From NCBI GenBank assembly GCA_031216915.1, contig CM062292.1, positions 199,537,262 through 199,601,261 on the forward strand: 64,000 bases of DNA, in the 5' to 3' direction. This document shows, piece after piece, positions 1 to 11,756 of the stretch. The position numbers and the translations under genes were made by a program. The DNA comes from Pictodentalium vernedei. Taxonomy: Eukaryota; Mollusca; Scaphopoda; Dentaliida; Dentaliidae. The stretch's first letter is position 1, and each line of letters starts with the position of its first letter. Below the pieces are notes generated by a model. The model saw nothing but the letters and a program-made list of their open reading frames with translations. It searched no databases and was not told the DNA's origin.

Positions 1-1190
1 AGATAATGTGTTTTTAACTGTCATCCAATCATGGAATTCCATAATGTCATCTGGTCAAAATCAGTAAATCCCTCATTTTCTGAAACGTATTCCCCCGTCA
101 TTTCAAACAAAACGGGGAGGAGTATTATTAATCGTTTTTCGCGTTTCGTAGTAAAGGGAAAAACTTTTGTCTACACGGAACGAGTTAACTTAATTGCATG
201 TTTAAGTTGATCGCCTTTCTGCGTGGTTAGGAACACGTGACCCTAAGGACCAATCAAATGAGTTGATTCGTCTGGGCGGTCACGTGTTCGCTTTTAGTAA
301 TTTCACTTCTAGCTCGACGCTCGATCCGTCAAGTTCCATAACTTTTCGTCATGCCAGTCACGGTGGATAGCACCCATCAGAAATGCAATGTAATTTTGGA
401 AGTGACCTCGCGTTACTTTACATTTAGTGTTTTTAAATAGTTAAATTCATGCGTAGTCCTTGTTAAATTCTTGTTTATTTTTCAAATTTTCAAAAATCGT
501 ATATTCTGCCAATTTTGGTTTAATTTTCATAGATTACAAGTAGCGGCACTGTTTTAATGTTCATCGTGACATCTTTTCCTGAATTTAACTCTGAGATGAG
601 GACCAGCATCTCACCCTGTAGGCAGGCTCCGCATGGCTCTGGTTACAGATTTCCGCCTTCAGATAAAATATAATAAATCAATAAAAAGGCTCGAGGCTAG
701 TTACCATAAAAGATGAAAAGAATTTTATGTGTTGTTGTTTATACACAGTGAAGGGAAGACGTCATGGTACTTGGATGCGTGTTGTCGCTTCATTGCAATT
801 ATATATTCCGGTGACCTCTTGAACCATGACCGCAATTGGAAGTCCCTGATTGGATGATTTGGTACACTCGAGTGAGTGAGTTAAGAAGCACGAGAACTAA
901 GAGTTGGTGGCACTTTTTATTGGTGTTAAGGAGTGAATTGCAGATGGAAAGTAACCCTTCGCAGAAGTGGTCGTACTGGTATTTTCCAAGCTGTAAAAGA
1001 AGTAGATGTTTTGGTGTTTCTGAGAGATAAAGACGAGATTGTTGAAGAGAGCTAGCCTGTTGTGAAGATCCCTGAGATAAAGTATATTGTTACAGAGAAC
1101 AAGTGTTTGTGAACACTGGAAGTAACTCTAGGTGAGTTAAAGTGTTAAAGTATAAAAGCACCTAGCCATAACCCCCTAGGATGGTTTATG
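1..1190. other. Intergenic, no gene recognised
   Basis: AT-rich sequence with short open frames only and no recognisable protein. Polyadenylation-like AATAAA motifs occur near 672-684. The right edge runs into a primer-binding-site-like motif, so part of this stretch could be an old LTR, but I could not find a second LTR copy in the window. Confidence 0.5.
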
Positions 1191-1206
1191 TGGCGCCCAA
1201 CGTGGC
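1191..1206 (+). other. Retroelement primer-binding-site-like motif (tRNA-Lys type)
   Basis: The 15 bases TGGCGCCCAACGTGG match the start of the classical primer-binding site complementary to the 3' end of tRNA-Lys(1,2). AATAAA-like signals lie about 500 bp upstream and a repeated CCTAGGATGRTTTA motif flanks it (about 1176 and 1245). There is no gag or pol downstream, so at most this is the edge of a lost LTR element. It could also be chance. Confidence 0.25.
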
Positions 1207-1628
1207 TTATTTCTAAGAATAGTTATTTCTAGGAAACGTTTAACCCCTAGGATGATTTAGTGTAATTACTAGTTTTTTTCCTGAATTTGGAGAGCATATA
1301 AATAATCATGCAGCCTGTCAGGTGCATAGCTTAGTGTAACACCAATACCACATCATATCCAAGCCGAAACGGGTTTTTTTCTTTCTTTTCGGGAATCCAC
1401 CAGCCCCCGCCAACAGATAGGGGTGATTGTACCCTCTGTGCTAACAGGAATATTTTTAACTGATCCAGAGTACCCATCAGAGGACGTGTATGTGGGCTTC
1501 CGCCTCTACCCTCCCATATGCATCCACAAAAAAGAAAATCAATGCAAATCGATATTTAATATTTCCAAAAACTACGAAATAACGGAAATGCCACATTTCA
1601 ATGGCCAGGTAAATCACTTCATCCACTT

Positions 1629-2261
1629 TAGCGCCGAAACGGTTAACCGATTAATCGATTAATTAATGATCAACATCTTGATCGATCCAAAAAGTAATTG
1701 TTCGATTACCCGTTACTTTTGAACTACTGTATTATAAGGACCAACAAAGGAACAAACTTGCTCCAAAACAGGAAAATATTGTAACACTGACTCACATCAA
1801 TTATATGAGACAGAGTAAAGCATGCAAGTTACTTGCTGACATACTTGTTTACTTGCATGATCATCATACTGTATCAGTAGCTGGAAATGGTCATTCTTAA
1901 CCCTTTACCCATTGCGGGTAGCAGACGATACTTGCAAAATAAATTGATGAATTACTAAAAAATTTCGATTTGTGTCTCAAAAACATAGCTTATGGCCCCT
2001 AATTGGAACGAGCTCGTTCCAATGAGGGATCATAAGCTATGTTTTTGAGACAAAAATTGAAATCATAATAAATTTGAATGGAGACTTTTGTATATAGGCC
2101 TAGTTGGTTTTGTTTGTTATGCTGGTAAAGGGTTCATGCTGTAAATCATCAGCGGTATGGCAGTTATTCAGATATCTATTTGGACAAGTGATTAATCGGT
2201 TAACCAAGGTTAATCCACATGATAAATCGATCAAGAAAACCCCTTAACCATTTCAACTCTA
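1629..2261. mobile_element. hAT-like MITE interrupted by a family A MITE
   Basis: The ends are imperfect inverted repeats: the left end reads TAGCGCCGAAACGGTTAA and the right end is the reverse complement of TAGAGTTGAAATGGTTAA. Both are followed by runs of GATTAATCGATT-like sequence. The flanking 8-mers atccactt and attcactc could be a degraded 8-bp target duplication as made by hAT elements. A TTAA-flanked palindromic MITE (1897-2135) sits inside. No coding capacity is seen. Confidence 0.5.
1897..2135. mobile_element. Family A palindromic TTAA-MITE, copy 1
   Basis: The left end is TTAACCCTTTACCC and the right end GGTAAAGGGTT. The centre is a long inverted repeat meeting at ACGAGCTCGT, with arms reading gtctcaaaaacatagcttatg and its complement. 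The TTAA target and CCCTTT termini are typical of piggyBac-superfamily elements, so this is inferred to be a nonautonomous piggyBac-type element. It is nested in a hAT-like MITE. Confidence 0.75.
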
Positions 2262-3120
2262 ATTCACTCGTCTATTTTCCTGAGCTTTATTACAAAAATA
2301 TGATAAAAATTATTACTGTTTACCCTGAAATGATCATTCCGAGAAGTTAAAAGGGCGTATGTAGGTTAGGCGTTTCATAGTTTTAACCTTGGAATGAATC
2401 ACTGTGGGTTTTTTTCTTTCGTACTTTTTTAAATTCGACATTTGACATTGACAGATTATCGACTGCGAGTCGGGTGACGCGTAGCGACTTCAGGGAGGGG
2501 AAGCCTGAAATCGCCTATGGATTCTGCATCTTGGTGTCCACAATTAATGTGGAGAATTATGACACCTTTGGAGGTGTGCTTGACAATTATGGAAATTCAA
2601 AACACTGAAAACAAAAAGTCTTTATACCATGCTCGCCTATGTTACTACCTGTGAAAAGCCTGTATGTTAAATTTTAGCTTTTAACCCCACTACCGACGTA
2701 AAGTGTCTACTGCGGTTAAAAAAAAATTACACCCACAGTAGGAAGTTCATCCATGACGTGATATGACGTAATTTGCCAGCGTCGATACATTCACACTTCG
2801 TGATGTTTCATTCAAACATATGATGGTTTGCGGTGCCATCTACTACGTGCAATGACTTATTAAATTTAAAATACCTACAATTATTTAAAATAAAATTTAA
2901 GAATTGTTAATAATAATTTGACTGAAAAAACAAGGTAAATTCAGTCAACTTTGACGATGTGTCTAGCTGTCAATCAAGCATTCACCTACAGCCGGTAGTA
3001 ATGTCCACCGGCGCAGATATAAACAACACAAACCGGTGTGTTTGCGATAGAAAGTGTCGTTTTTTCTCTATTTTAAGTGACAACGTCGAATTTTTATTAA
3101 GAGCATGGTATGAATAAAAC
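2262..3120. other. No gene recognised
   Basis: AT-rich sequence with no persuasive open reading frame, repeat or RNA gene. Confidence 0.4.
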
Positions 3121-3254
3121 AAATAGGTACTAGCGCCGGTAATCAGATTTAAACCACTCGTAGAATAAGGGTTTTAATCACTTGGCAAGCCAGGTAGTTA
3201 AAACCCTTATCCTACTCGTGGTTTAAATCGGTTTACCGGCCCTATTACCTATTT
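3121..3254. repeat. Inverted repeat (about 60-bp arms)
   Basis: The left arm (aataggta..ccggtaa..gatttaaaccactcgta..aagggtttta) is mirrored by the right arm (taaaaccctta..tactcgtggtttaaatc..ttaccgg..tacctatt) with a short spacer. It is likely a small palindromic MITE; no target duplication was resolved. Confidence 0.7.
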
Positions 3255-3284
3255 ATTCTATATTTCAAATCTGGTTTGAAACAG

Positions 3285-4400
3285 TCATGCCTGAATAACA
3301 TCGCTCCAGATATTCTTGATCTGAAGATCTCGGGTTTCGCAGTAGTCTGAAGGGACGTCCGGAGGTCGTGTATTCCACTCTCGGGTGGTACGTGGGAAGG
3401 AGGAGAATTTGCTGTTGTTGCTTCTGGGTGGAACTTGCAAGGAATCCTGGTGCAAGTTGCTAGAAAGCTTCCCTGGTGGATAAGATGCTACTTGGTGGTT
3501 CGACGAAATGATGGTGACTCTTGAGAGCATTTTCAGTCTCGCTTATTTCCTTCTGTCATAAAGTGGGTCCAGCCAAGATTATGTAACGAGTCAGAAAGGG
3601 TGGTGGTTCGTATGTAATTGTTGGTTACATATCCCACCGCTCTGCGTTGCACCATATCTAGCCTCCTGATTTCCGTGGGCCCCAGGTGGTACTAGCATAC
3701 TCCACAGTGGGTCTCACGAGGGCTATGTATTTTATAACTTTGGTTGATTTAATTAATATTCAGGTTCCTAACCTAAGGTTCTAATGCCCACTGTAACGTA
3801 TGGCAAGGTAAGATGTACTGGTGATTGATTTTCCGTCTGTTTCTGGTAATGGAGAAAACCTGCACTTTTCTGGGTGAAACACCATTTTCCATCATTTTTC
3901 CTCAGTCTGGGAGCCTATCCGAGCCCTCTTGTTGCATTTTAGCATTAGCATCTGATGTGACGATGACATAAATATCATAAAAATCATATCGTCAGCAAAT
4001 AGGCTTACTTTGGACCTTAACGTCTCTGGCGTGTCGTTGATGTTGAAAAGGAAGAGGTTCGGCCCGACAACCGAGCTTTGAGGAACCCCCGATTCTGCTT
4101 TTACTGTGTCCGTGATCTCCCTCTCCGCTATTACTGCTTGATCTCTGCACGCAAGGAACGCATCTTTAAATTTCGAAACAGTCCCTGAGTTTCTTGACTT
4201 CTTTTTCATCTCAAAGAGGCGGTTTTGATGTGAATATGTTTTTTGATGTCATGACATATCCATGGGGAACTGTCTGTCGACCGAGCCAGTTCGTGAGGAA
4301 TATGACCCTTAACGCTGTGCTAAAAACCCTCCTGGAATAGGGATGACAGGTCATTGATATGTCCAGCTTCTGTATTTTAGCATCAATGTCCTTGATGTAT
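3285..4400 (-). pseudogene. LINE (CR1/Jockey-like) reverse transcriptase remnant
   Basis: On the - strand, about 4390-3892 reads through a region typical of non-LTR elements just upstream of and inside reverse transcriptase: a basic stretch (KKKSRNSGTVSKFKDAF), then SGVPQSSVVGP with LFLFNIND, then the catalytic FADD box. In fuller relatives the basic stretch and the SGVPQ motif are well over 100 residues apart; here they are about 25 apart, so an internal deletion is likely. About 3880-3540 continues in broken frames with a thumb-like segment (ALVRP..EYAS..W..MVQRRA). The tail, 3530-3285, has the SSFPRTTREWN block found near the C terminus of such proteins. Stops and frameshifts show it is dead. 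No ORF1, endonuclease or 3' tail was identified. Confidence 0.75.
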
Positions 4401-7099
4401 TTAGCCCTAGCATCCGACTGGGGTATTTTATACAGTGGACATCGATGGTGTTTCTTTGGATGTGTATCGATTTCACAGAATACAATATAGTGGCTATATA
4501 AAACAACCTAGTGGCTGTATTGACCTTATGGAAATAAGGTCAGTACAGCTTTTTGCTGCTATGTTCAGATGTATTTTATTAAATTCGAAACCTTATGAAC
4601 TATAGTGAGCACCAAATTCAACACAAAACTTTACATTCGGGAGCATCCGTGACCGGGTGATCACCTTAGTATTGTTTTTTAATGAGAGGCTGGCCAGTCG
4701 CTGGAACATTTAGGTGACTTCTTAGAAAACGGAACGAAGCAGTTTTATGTAAAACTGTCGACTGCAACCACATATTGGCCGGGTGATAGGAGATTCATAC
4801 AAAAACCCGGACCACACAACTTTTTGGGGAAAACCAGATCTATCTTCACATTCTTCTATGAAACGTGTACCTTGCTTCACTCGATGTTTGTTTTTGTTAT
4901 GTCAGGCTGATTCAGAAGGATATAATTCTATCTGATTGACCCAACGCATGGGAGTCTCGAATATGACTGATTGGTGTTGGTGAACCCATTTTACCTTGAC
5001 TATCATGATTTAAGTCCCGACTGGTAAGATATTGCTCCAACTACACCATCAATGCATGTATTCTCCTTTGGCGTGTCTTGATGATGTAATTGGAATATTT
5101 GTCAGTTAGTCGGCATTTATAATATAGTTTAAATTAATTTGTGGGTAAATACATGTAGTTGTCGTGACATCAACTTCCCCACCTCTTGTTTAATTAGCAT
5201 ATACGATCCTCAAAAATTAGACATGCTAGGAGCGAATCGGCTACAGCCCTCCATTTGCAAGAGACAAACTACGTGTGTGTGACAGAAGACCAAGAAAGAA
5301 AGTCCATGCCTTATAGAAAGAGGGAATCATTATCTTAGACTCTACAAAAATTTCCCTTGCCAACTGGAAAATTATTGGGCGGGGGAGGATGTCACCTCAC
5401 CCCCATAGTTACACTCCGGCTCCCACGAACATGGTTGAGGGTGTTACATCCCCCGCTCCCTCACCCCCGGTAGTAAAGACATTGGTATACTCACAAGCTG
5501 CTACAATTACCAGTGAAACTAAACTATTCATCTTCTTTGCAACAACTTCTCATTTACCTGAAATTATATTTATATTTTCTTGAAAGTTCGCGGTTACGGT
5601 GCACTGAAGATGTGACTTATATACAACTTCCAAGCAGTGTTGTCTCCCTTCGCCGGTATGTTCGATTCACCACTGCCGTACATTTGCGAACTATTTAGAT
5701 CTGGATTTAGATTTACTGCAATCCGGTGCTTTCTTCTGTATTTTACATCCGATTCCCAGCTGCAATAAAACGGGAAGTGGAAAAGTAAACATGACAACGT
5801 GTGTAATACATACGACATCGATGTTAAAAGTGGCTATTTTGAAATGTTTTGTATATTTGTAAAGAATTAGTGTTAAATATTGCAAATTAAACAACCCAAG
5901 TCGCAAAAGACAGCGTTTAGCAAATAGGCCTAACTGTCGTTTTAGGGGATGCCGTTGCTGAATGGTAAGGAATCATCTCTAAAAAGGTATTCCTCTTTCC
6001 GAAAGGAAGTAATACTATAATAGATTTGAAAACTTACAGTGTCCCTCGGTTGAATCTGAAGATCTCTCTTCTAAAATGTTATGCTAAGTTCATAACTTCT
6101 GTCAAGATTCAAGTTTCAATGAAAATTTCATTGAGGTCCCATAACCATGTTTCTATAGCTAACTTGTATTTTGAAGTGCGTGTTCAACGGTAGGTGGAAT
6201 CTGGATTACGCATAAAAACCTCATGTAAGAACGTATCTGATTGGACGTTACGCATATGAGCAACGTCTTGACGTGAATGAAATACTTCGACACAAAACAG
6301 GTGTCAGCAAATAAGTTACGAGGCGGTTGAAGATAATATTTTTCTTTAAAAATACCAGCTGCATTCTCTTAAATCGAGTTTAGTGGTGCTATAAAACAGA
6401 ACAGAACTTGGATAGAGGACGGAGAACAGGAATCATCGACCATTAGTGGATTTTTTGCTGTATTCTCGTCACTCGAGAAATATAGGAACATTTCCACATC
6501 GAGTTGTTGATTCCAGTCTCCCGTTCTCCACCATTCTTGTGTTCTATCTTATTATTAAAGCATTCGGTTCTCGTGAAATATAGGAAAAACACCACATATT
6601 AATAAATCCTTCAGATCCTCGTAAAATACAGGAAACACTACCCCCCCTCCCCCCCCCCCCCCCCGGGTCGTTAATTCCAGTCCCCCGTAGTTCACCCTCG
6701 TTATGTTCGGTCTTTTAATATAACAGGAATTTTGCACCACAATGGTACCACTATGCATATGGACCGATTAAAATTTCTTGAAAACATTCCTTTTTGATAG
6801 AAAACATTCATATGCACCTGACTCCTATGCCTGTTGACAATTTTGAAAGACAATGTATAGTTTCAGGTGAAATAAGTTGCACGATAATCACAAGAAAATA
6901 TCTATTAAATTTTGCCTGTGTTGATAATTGCAGGCACAAAAGCCTGTACAAAATAGAAATTAAGGCTACCTGAAAAAGGTTATTTTATGTTTTTAGGGAG
7001 ACTGTTTACAAAGAACAGAAGAAATGGTACAGTAATTCTAATATGTTTTAACCTTTATGTCCTAAGATTAATTTTACGTTAAAAGTAGCGTATATATAC
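4401..7099. other. Intergenic, no gene recognised
   Basis: Several short open frames of 60-75 codons occur, but none has recognisable motifs or splice context. A homopolymer C tract lies near 6640-6664. I see no RNA gene or clear transposon ends. Confidence 0.4.
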
Positions 7100-7690
7100 T
7101 ACTCACATTTTGCTAAGGGTTGTACCCTATTCACTGACATAATTTGTATATAAAAGGAAAGTGTGCGCATTATTTGTTTGTATACTTATTGGGGAGCCAT
7201 GACACCTTCAACAGTCTGGGTCATATTAAGTTGTACACATTTACGGGTAGAGAAAGCCAGAGTACCCACACGGAAGCACTCGGCAATGGTTAGTAACTGT
7301 CGCCATCTCTAATTTATCATCCTGGCGCAGGCAGAGTTAGCAATGTTTGAAGACAAGTGGACCGTGGGCATACAGTGCGCCGACCATAGATGTACACCAT
7401 GTCAACGTAACACTTACCTTCAACCAGTGCTAACTGCATATGTCAGGATGGTAAATTGGAGAGCTCGAAAGTTACTCACCATTACTTAGTAGTTCTCTCC
7501 AGGTACTCTGACTTCCCCCACCAGGGCATGGTACTCTGACTTCCCCCACCAGGGCATGGTACGATTCAAGCTGTTGAAAGTGCCGTTAAACCCTAATGAA
7601 CAAATAAACAAGCTCAAAGCTATACACATTTGATCTTTTATGTATCAAATATGTAGATGGGTAGGGGTGAACCTTAGCAAAATGCGAGTA
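7100..7690. mobile_element. Mariner/Tc1-type MITE with Tc1-like ends
   Basis: The left end (TA, CTCACATTTTGCTAAGG) and the inverted right end (CCTTAGCAAAATGCGAG, TA) form terminal inverted repeats flanked by TA. They resemble the termini of the Tc1 element at 9298-10871 (CTCAAAGTTTGCTAAGC). The interior is filled by two SINE-derived segments in opposite orientation. No transposase is present. Confidence 0.6.
7235..7620. repeat. Head-to-head SINE fragments
   Basis: The left part (7245-7340) is a - strand SINE tail and the right part (7410-7617) is a + strand SINE tail ending in the gttaaaccctaatgaacaaataaac block. A 29-bp segment (actctgacttcccccacca...) is tandemly duplicated at 7503-7560. 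Confidence 0.6.
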
Positions 7691-7716
7691 GTATACATTT
7701 ATACACATGAGATGAC

Positions 7717-7908
7717 TTAACCCTTTACCTAACACGAAAATCAGACTACACTTGCAAACAAAATTCTTGAATAACTATTTTTTTTATTTTTTGTCTCACA
7801 AACATGGGTTATGACCCCTCATTGGAACGAGCTCGATGAGACCAAAAAGGAAAAAATAATGAAAATTAATTGGCGATTTTTAATTAATAGCGCAGAGTAA
7901 AGGGTTAA
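7717..7908. mobile_element. Family A TTAA-MITE, copy 2
   Basis: TTAACCCTTTACCTAAC starts it and GAGTAAAGGGTTAA ends it. The central GGAACGAGCTCG is present but the right half of the palindrome is shortened. Confidence 0.75.
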
Positions 7909-7975
7909 CAGTGTTTCTACATTATTGTTGGCTGCCTAAACAGGCAGCCAACAATAATGTAAAAACACTGTCGAG
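7908..7975. repeat. Short perfect hairpin
   Basis: acagtgtttctacattattgttggctgcct and its complement are separated by only a few bases. It abuts the right TTAA of the neighbouring MITE. One mismatch is visible in the arms. Confidence 0.8.
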
Positions 7976-8573
7976 ATAAATGCATCCTACTACCAGAGCT
8001 CTCAAGGAAGAACACACTTTTTCAGAGCCATATAAAAGGGCAGTTTGTGTCTGAATGGGGACAAAATGGTTAAAAGTTTCAGTGCATAGGAATAAAAGAG
8101 AAGAGCGGAATACTGACGTTTATTTGACGACTTTTACTCACTGGCCTGATGTGGTTTGATGTAAAGCAGAGTTGAAAAGGGCCCAGACAACCCTGTCATA
8201 TCCCCAACAGTGTTTTACATAAAAATGTTTCATCGACAGAATCAAAAGGAACCAAATTGGGCCATCATTATGAAGAGAGTAATGAAAGACTTGGCAGTGC
8301 CAGGGAGAGTTCATATAAACTTTACTGTTATGTGTCTGAGTCTGAGGCCTAATATCCTGGGAAATGAACATAGATCATTCTAATTCTTATTAAGTGATTT
8401 TTGGCAAACAAAACGACCTTTGCCCAATTTGTGCAGGCCTAAAAATATCTTGGGGAAACTAAAATCTCCCAAGAAATGTCAAGGGTTCAAATTACAAACA
8501 ACGGAAAATGGGATAAAAATATTCCTGTGTTCATACTGAAATTATCTAACACTTATTCTGCAAACAGTTGTGA

Positions 8574-8705
8574 ATTTATTTTTTATTGGGGTTTAACGGC
8601 ACTTTCGACAGCCAGGATCACCTCATGTGTGACAGTCTTACGGGTAGAGGAAGCTGGATTACCCGGTGAGAACCAGCCACGAACAACTGTCAGACTCCCC
8701 AACGT
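8574..8705 (-). mobile_element. SINE 3' fragment
   Basis: The reverse complement carries the shared SINE body end (gttgggga..ctgacagttg..ctcggtggttct-like..tcctctacccgtaagactgtca..gctgtcgaaagtgccgttaaacc). The tRNA/5S head is missing. Confidence 0.65.
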
Positions 8706-8825
8706 ACATTCGGCAAGCATCAGCTCTGGGCCAAAAATCCCCCATCGGGTGAGATTTCCCCCATTCCACCCAAATCTTTAGAGGATGATTTTGTTTTCTC
8801 CCACCACATCCACATGACGTCAAAA

Positions 8826-8929
8826 TACTGATCTTGCTTTGAAATTTACTATTCTACTGCTTGATAGTACAGAAAAAAATACTGATCTTGCTTTGAAATT
8901 TACTATTCTACTGCTTGATAGTACAGAAA
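8826..8929 (+). repeat. Tandem duplication of a ~50-bp unit
   Basis: The unit starting tactgatcttgctttgaaat and ending cttgatagtacagaaa occurs twice, separated by a few A residues. The two copies are essentially identical, so the duplication is recent. Confidence 0.9.
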
Positions 8930-9297
8930 CATGAATTGCATATTCCGAAAGAACACCCACGGTATATACTTCGTAAAACGATCGCAAGCTCTCGACAGTG
9001 ATAGTTTATCATACTGATGCGATTTGAAACAGTTTTCATTCTGTTGACGTCACTTTTGAAAATCTGGATTTAGAAGACGCCTGGTAGGACAAAAATCATC
9101 CTCGCATGATGTGGTGGTGGGATAGATAACTGTGTCCCTTAAAGCGATGTAGGGCGCCGTGTATGATTACAAGATGTAGACGATGATTAAATCATGAAAT
9201 ATTCAAATAAGGATGGTCACGTGGGGTGGGTAAGATGCACAGGTCTGGGATCCGCGTATCTCAATAGCCAGATGGTTGGAGAAAACAGAATACATAC

Positions 9298-10871
9298 TAC
9301 TCAAAGTTTACTAAGCACCAAGTACATCCAACTACCTGTTTTACGTTTTAGTTGAAATATTGTTATGAAAAATGTATATACTTTTGATTTAATTATATCT
9401 TTAATTGTTTAAGTACAGAAATTAAGATTGCATTTGTGTTTGACATTATTTTTTAGGTTTTGAATATGATAATCATGGAAAATGGATATTTTTGGTAAAA
9501 GAGGAAATTTTTCAATATGCCAAAAAGTTGACGGAGCGAACTGGTATGTTTTCAATATCGAGTATGAGACCCATTACTGTTAATTAAAGCTTGACAGCGC
9601 CTTCTCATGCTCCCAATCAGGTTCCCGGTGGTGCTTTGTGGGATGTTGTTCCATTCTCGGACCAGCATGGCACCAAGCTCCTGGACACTTCTTGGCTTGA
9701 CTGGACGGGCTAAAATAGCAAGTTGCAACTCATTTCAGACATGTTCGATTGGATTGAGGTCAGGGGATCTTGCTGGCCGGTCCATACACTCAATCCCCAC
9801 CCTCTGTCGGTACTCCCCGACAGCATGGGCAACATGAGGACGGGCATTATCGTTCATCGGAATGAATCTATCACCCACTGCACCTGCATGCAATCTGACG
9901 TGGACATCCAGGATCTCATCAATATACCGTTGTGCAGTCAATGTACCACGTTCAAGGACACAGAGCTCTGTACGTCCATCCCAGCTGATGCCGCCCCAGG
10001 CCATTATTGAACCTCCACCATAGCGGTCATGCGCAGCAATGTTGGCAGCATGGAATCGCTCTCCTGGTCTTCTCCATACCCTAGAACGCCTATCTGTGTG
10101 GTCTGGGCAGTACCTTGACTCAACTGTAAAAAGGACAGGTCCCCAATCTTCTCTGGTCCATCCAACGTGGTCCATGGCCCATTCATATCGGGCCTGGTGG
10201 TAGTTCGGGGACAACTGAATGCGAATACATGGTCTTCTCGATCGGAGACCACCTTCGTGCAACATTGCCCGGATAGTCTGTGTCGAAACATTTACCCCGG
10301 ATGCATTCTGAAAGTCACTGCGAAGCTGGGTTGTTGTGGCAAAGCGGTTCATACGGGCCTGAATGATCAAAAACCGGTTTTCAGCTGCAGATGTTGCCCT
10401 GTCCCTGCCACCAACATGCCGTCTTACTGGTGTGCCATACTGCTGAAATCTTGCCCAGGCTCTGGGGATCACCGTATGGTGCACACCAAGGGCTTCACCA
10501 ACCTGACGATGGGTAGCCCCTTGCTCCACCATCCCTACAGCCCGCCACATTTCTGCTTCAGACAAATGTTTTCTTACATTTGCATTTGCCATATTCAATC
10601 GTTAAATCACAAGGGTTTGTGTTGAAATGAAGACTGAATACCCCACACGTGCCATGTACATGTAGACAGTACACGAAAACATCATGAAAATCAAGGGGTA
10701 CATGCTTTCCATGACTGTCACGAAAAGTTTGCCTGTCAAGAGAACTAATGTAAACATTGGGGACCATCTCAATACATTCCTCCATCATATCCACCAAAAA
10801 TATCGCAAATATGTCACAAGGCAATTTCACAATGATGTGTCAAATACTTGGTGCTTAGCAAACTTTGAGTA
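9298..10871 (-). mobile_element. Tc1-family DNA transposon, copy 1 (both TIRs present)
   Basis: Terminal inverted repeats CTCAAAGTTTRCTAAGCACCAA lie at 9300-9321 and, inverted, end at 10869, each flanked by TA as expected for Tc1/mariner insertion. One degraded transposase gene is on the - strand. The copy is about 1.57 kb, the usual Tc1 size. It shares most of its length with the copy at 49316-50758. Confidence 0.9.
9597..10598 (-). pseudogene. Tc1 transposase pseudogene, copy 1
   Basis: Tc1 transposases cut and paste their own element through an RNase H-fold DDE domain. The first 287 codons (10598-9735) are open: an N-terminal helix-turn-helix pair (GMVEQGATHRQVGEALGVHH and following), a linker with GRDRATSAAE, then the catalytic domain with the GGGSIMAWGGIS block and SPDLNPIEH. 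The second D (in DNARPH) and the E (NPIEH) are present with DD34E spacing. The first catalytic D is replaced by V in the LFTVESR block. A TGA stop follows IEHV; the frame then continues with typical C-terminal residues to about 9597. The enzyme is therefore doubly disabled. The ATG at 10598 was chosen because it precedes the conserved N terminus and matches the other copy. Confidence 0.9.
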
Positions 10872-11756
10872 GCATATGTATGCCTTGGTCAATGGAAGCA
10901 CATTACGTTGCTGCGAAATAGAAAAGGAAAGCCGATAGTTTTTAGCCAGCGTGTTAATGATACTTTGCCTACCTAATAACTACGGTACATGAACTGTGTA
11001 CGAACTTGAGACCTAATTCAAAATACGTGTTGAACTCGCAAGACCGATTTTTCGATCCAAGGCATAATTTCGTCCCACTTGACTTCTGACGTTATTCCCG
11101 TACCAGACGTGTTGTGAACGATGGTGATTATGTAACAAAAATTCTAGAAATTTCAAATGTATATGTGGGCGGGGGAGGGGGGGAGGGGGGGGGAGTTGTT
11201 TTTTTCCAACCTTGGGTACCCACCCATTCCTTTTTTCAAGGAAGAAATGTTTTTCCATTTTGAAAATTGGTACCCATCCCCCCAAATTAGAGTAAATCGC
11301 ACATAAACTTCTACAAATATTTTTGCTGGAACATGATTTGTATTGTTCCAGTAACCATTCTCGCCTTTCAGTCTACCCACAACCAGCCAAGGGAGATAAA
11401 ACAGAATTCTTCAGAGTTTGCAACTGTAAGTTGGTCCCATTTCTTGGCAATTTTATGAAAATATTCAAACTTTCTCACAGACACTGGCAGTCACTGTATA
11501 CATGGTAATCAGGAGAGTATATAGCATATGTTGGAATTCTACCTGAACAGTATCAAGACAGATGCATCAAGAATAGGTTGAAATATGTTGGAAATTTTAT
11601 GTTTCACCTGGTTTCACCACTGTATTTACTGCTATTTCTACTGATTTCTTTCTGTTTCTACCCATTTCTGCACTTGATTTTAGTCATCAGTCGAATCTGA
11701 ATTTATTAAGCATTATCAAGTGCCGAATTCATAGAGGCAGTTAGCTCAATGTTGTA
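10872..11756. other. No gene recognised
   Basis: Contains a G-rich tract (11169-11194) and short open frames without motifs. No transposon ends were resolved. Confidence 0.4.
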
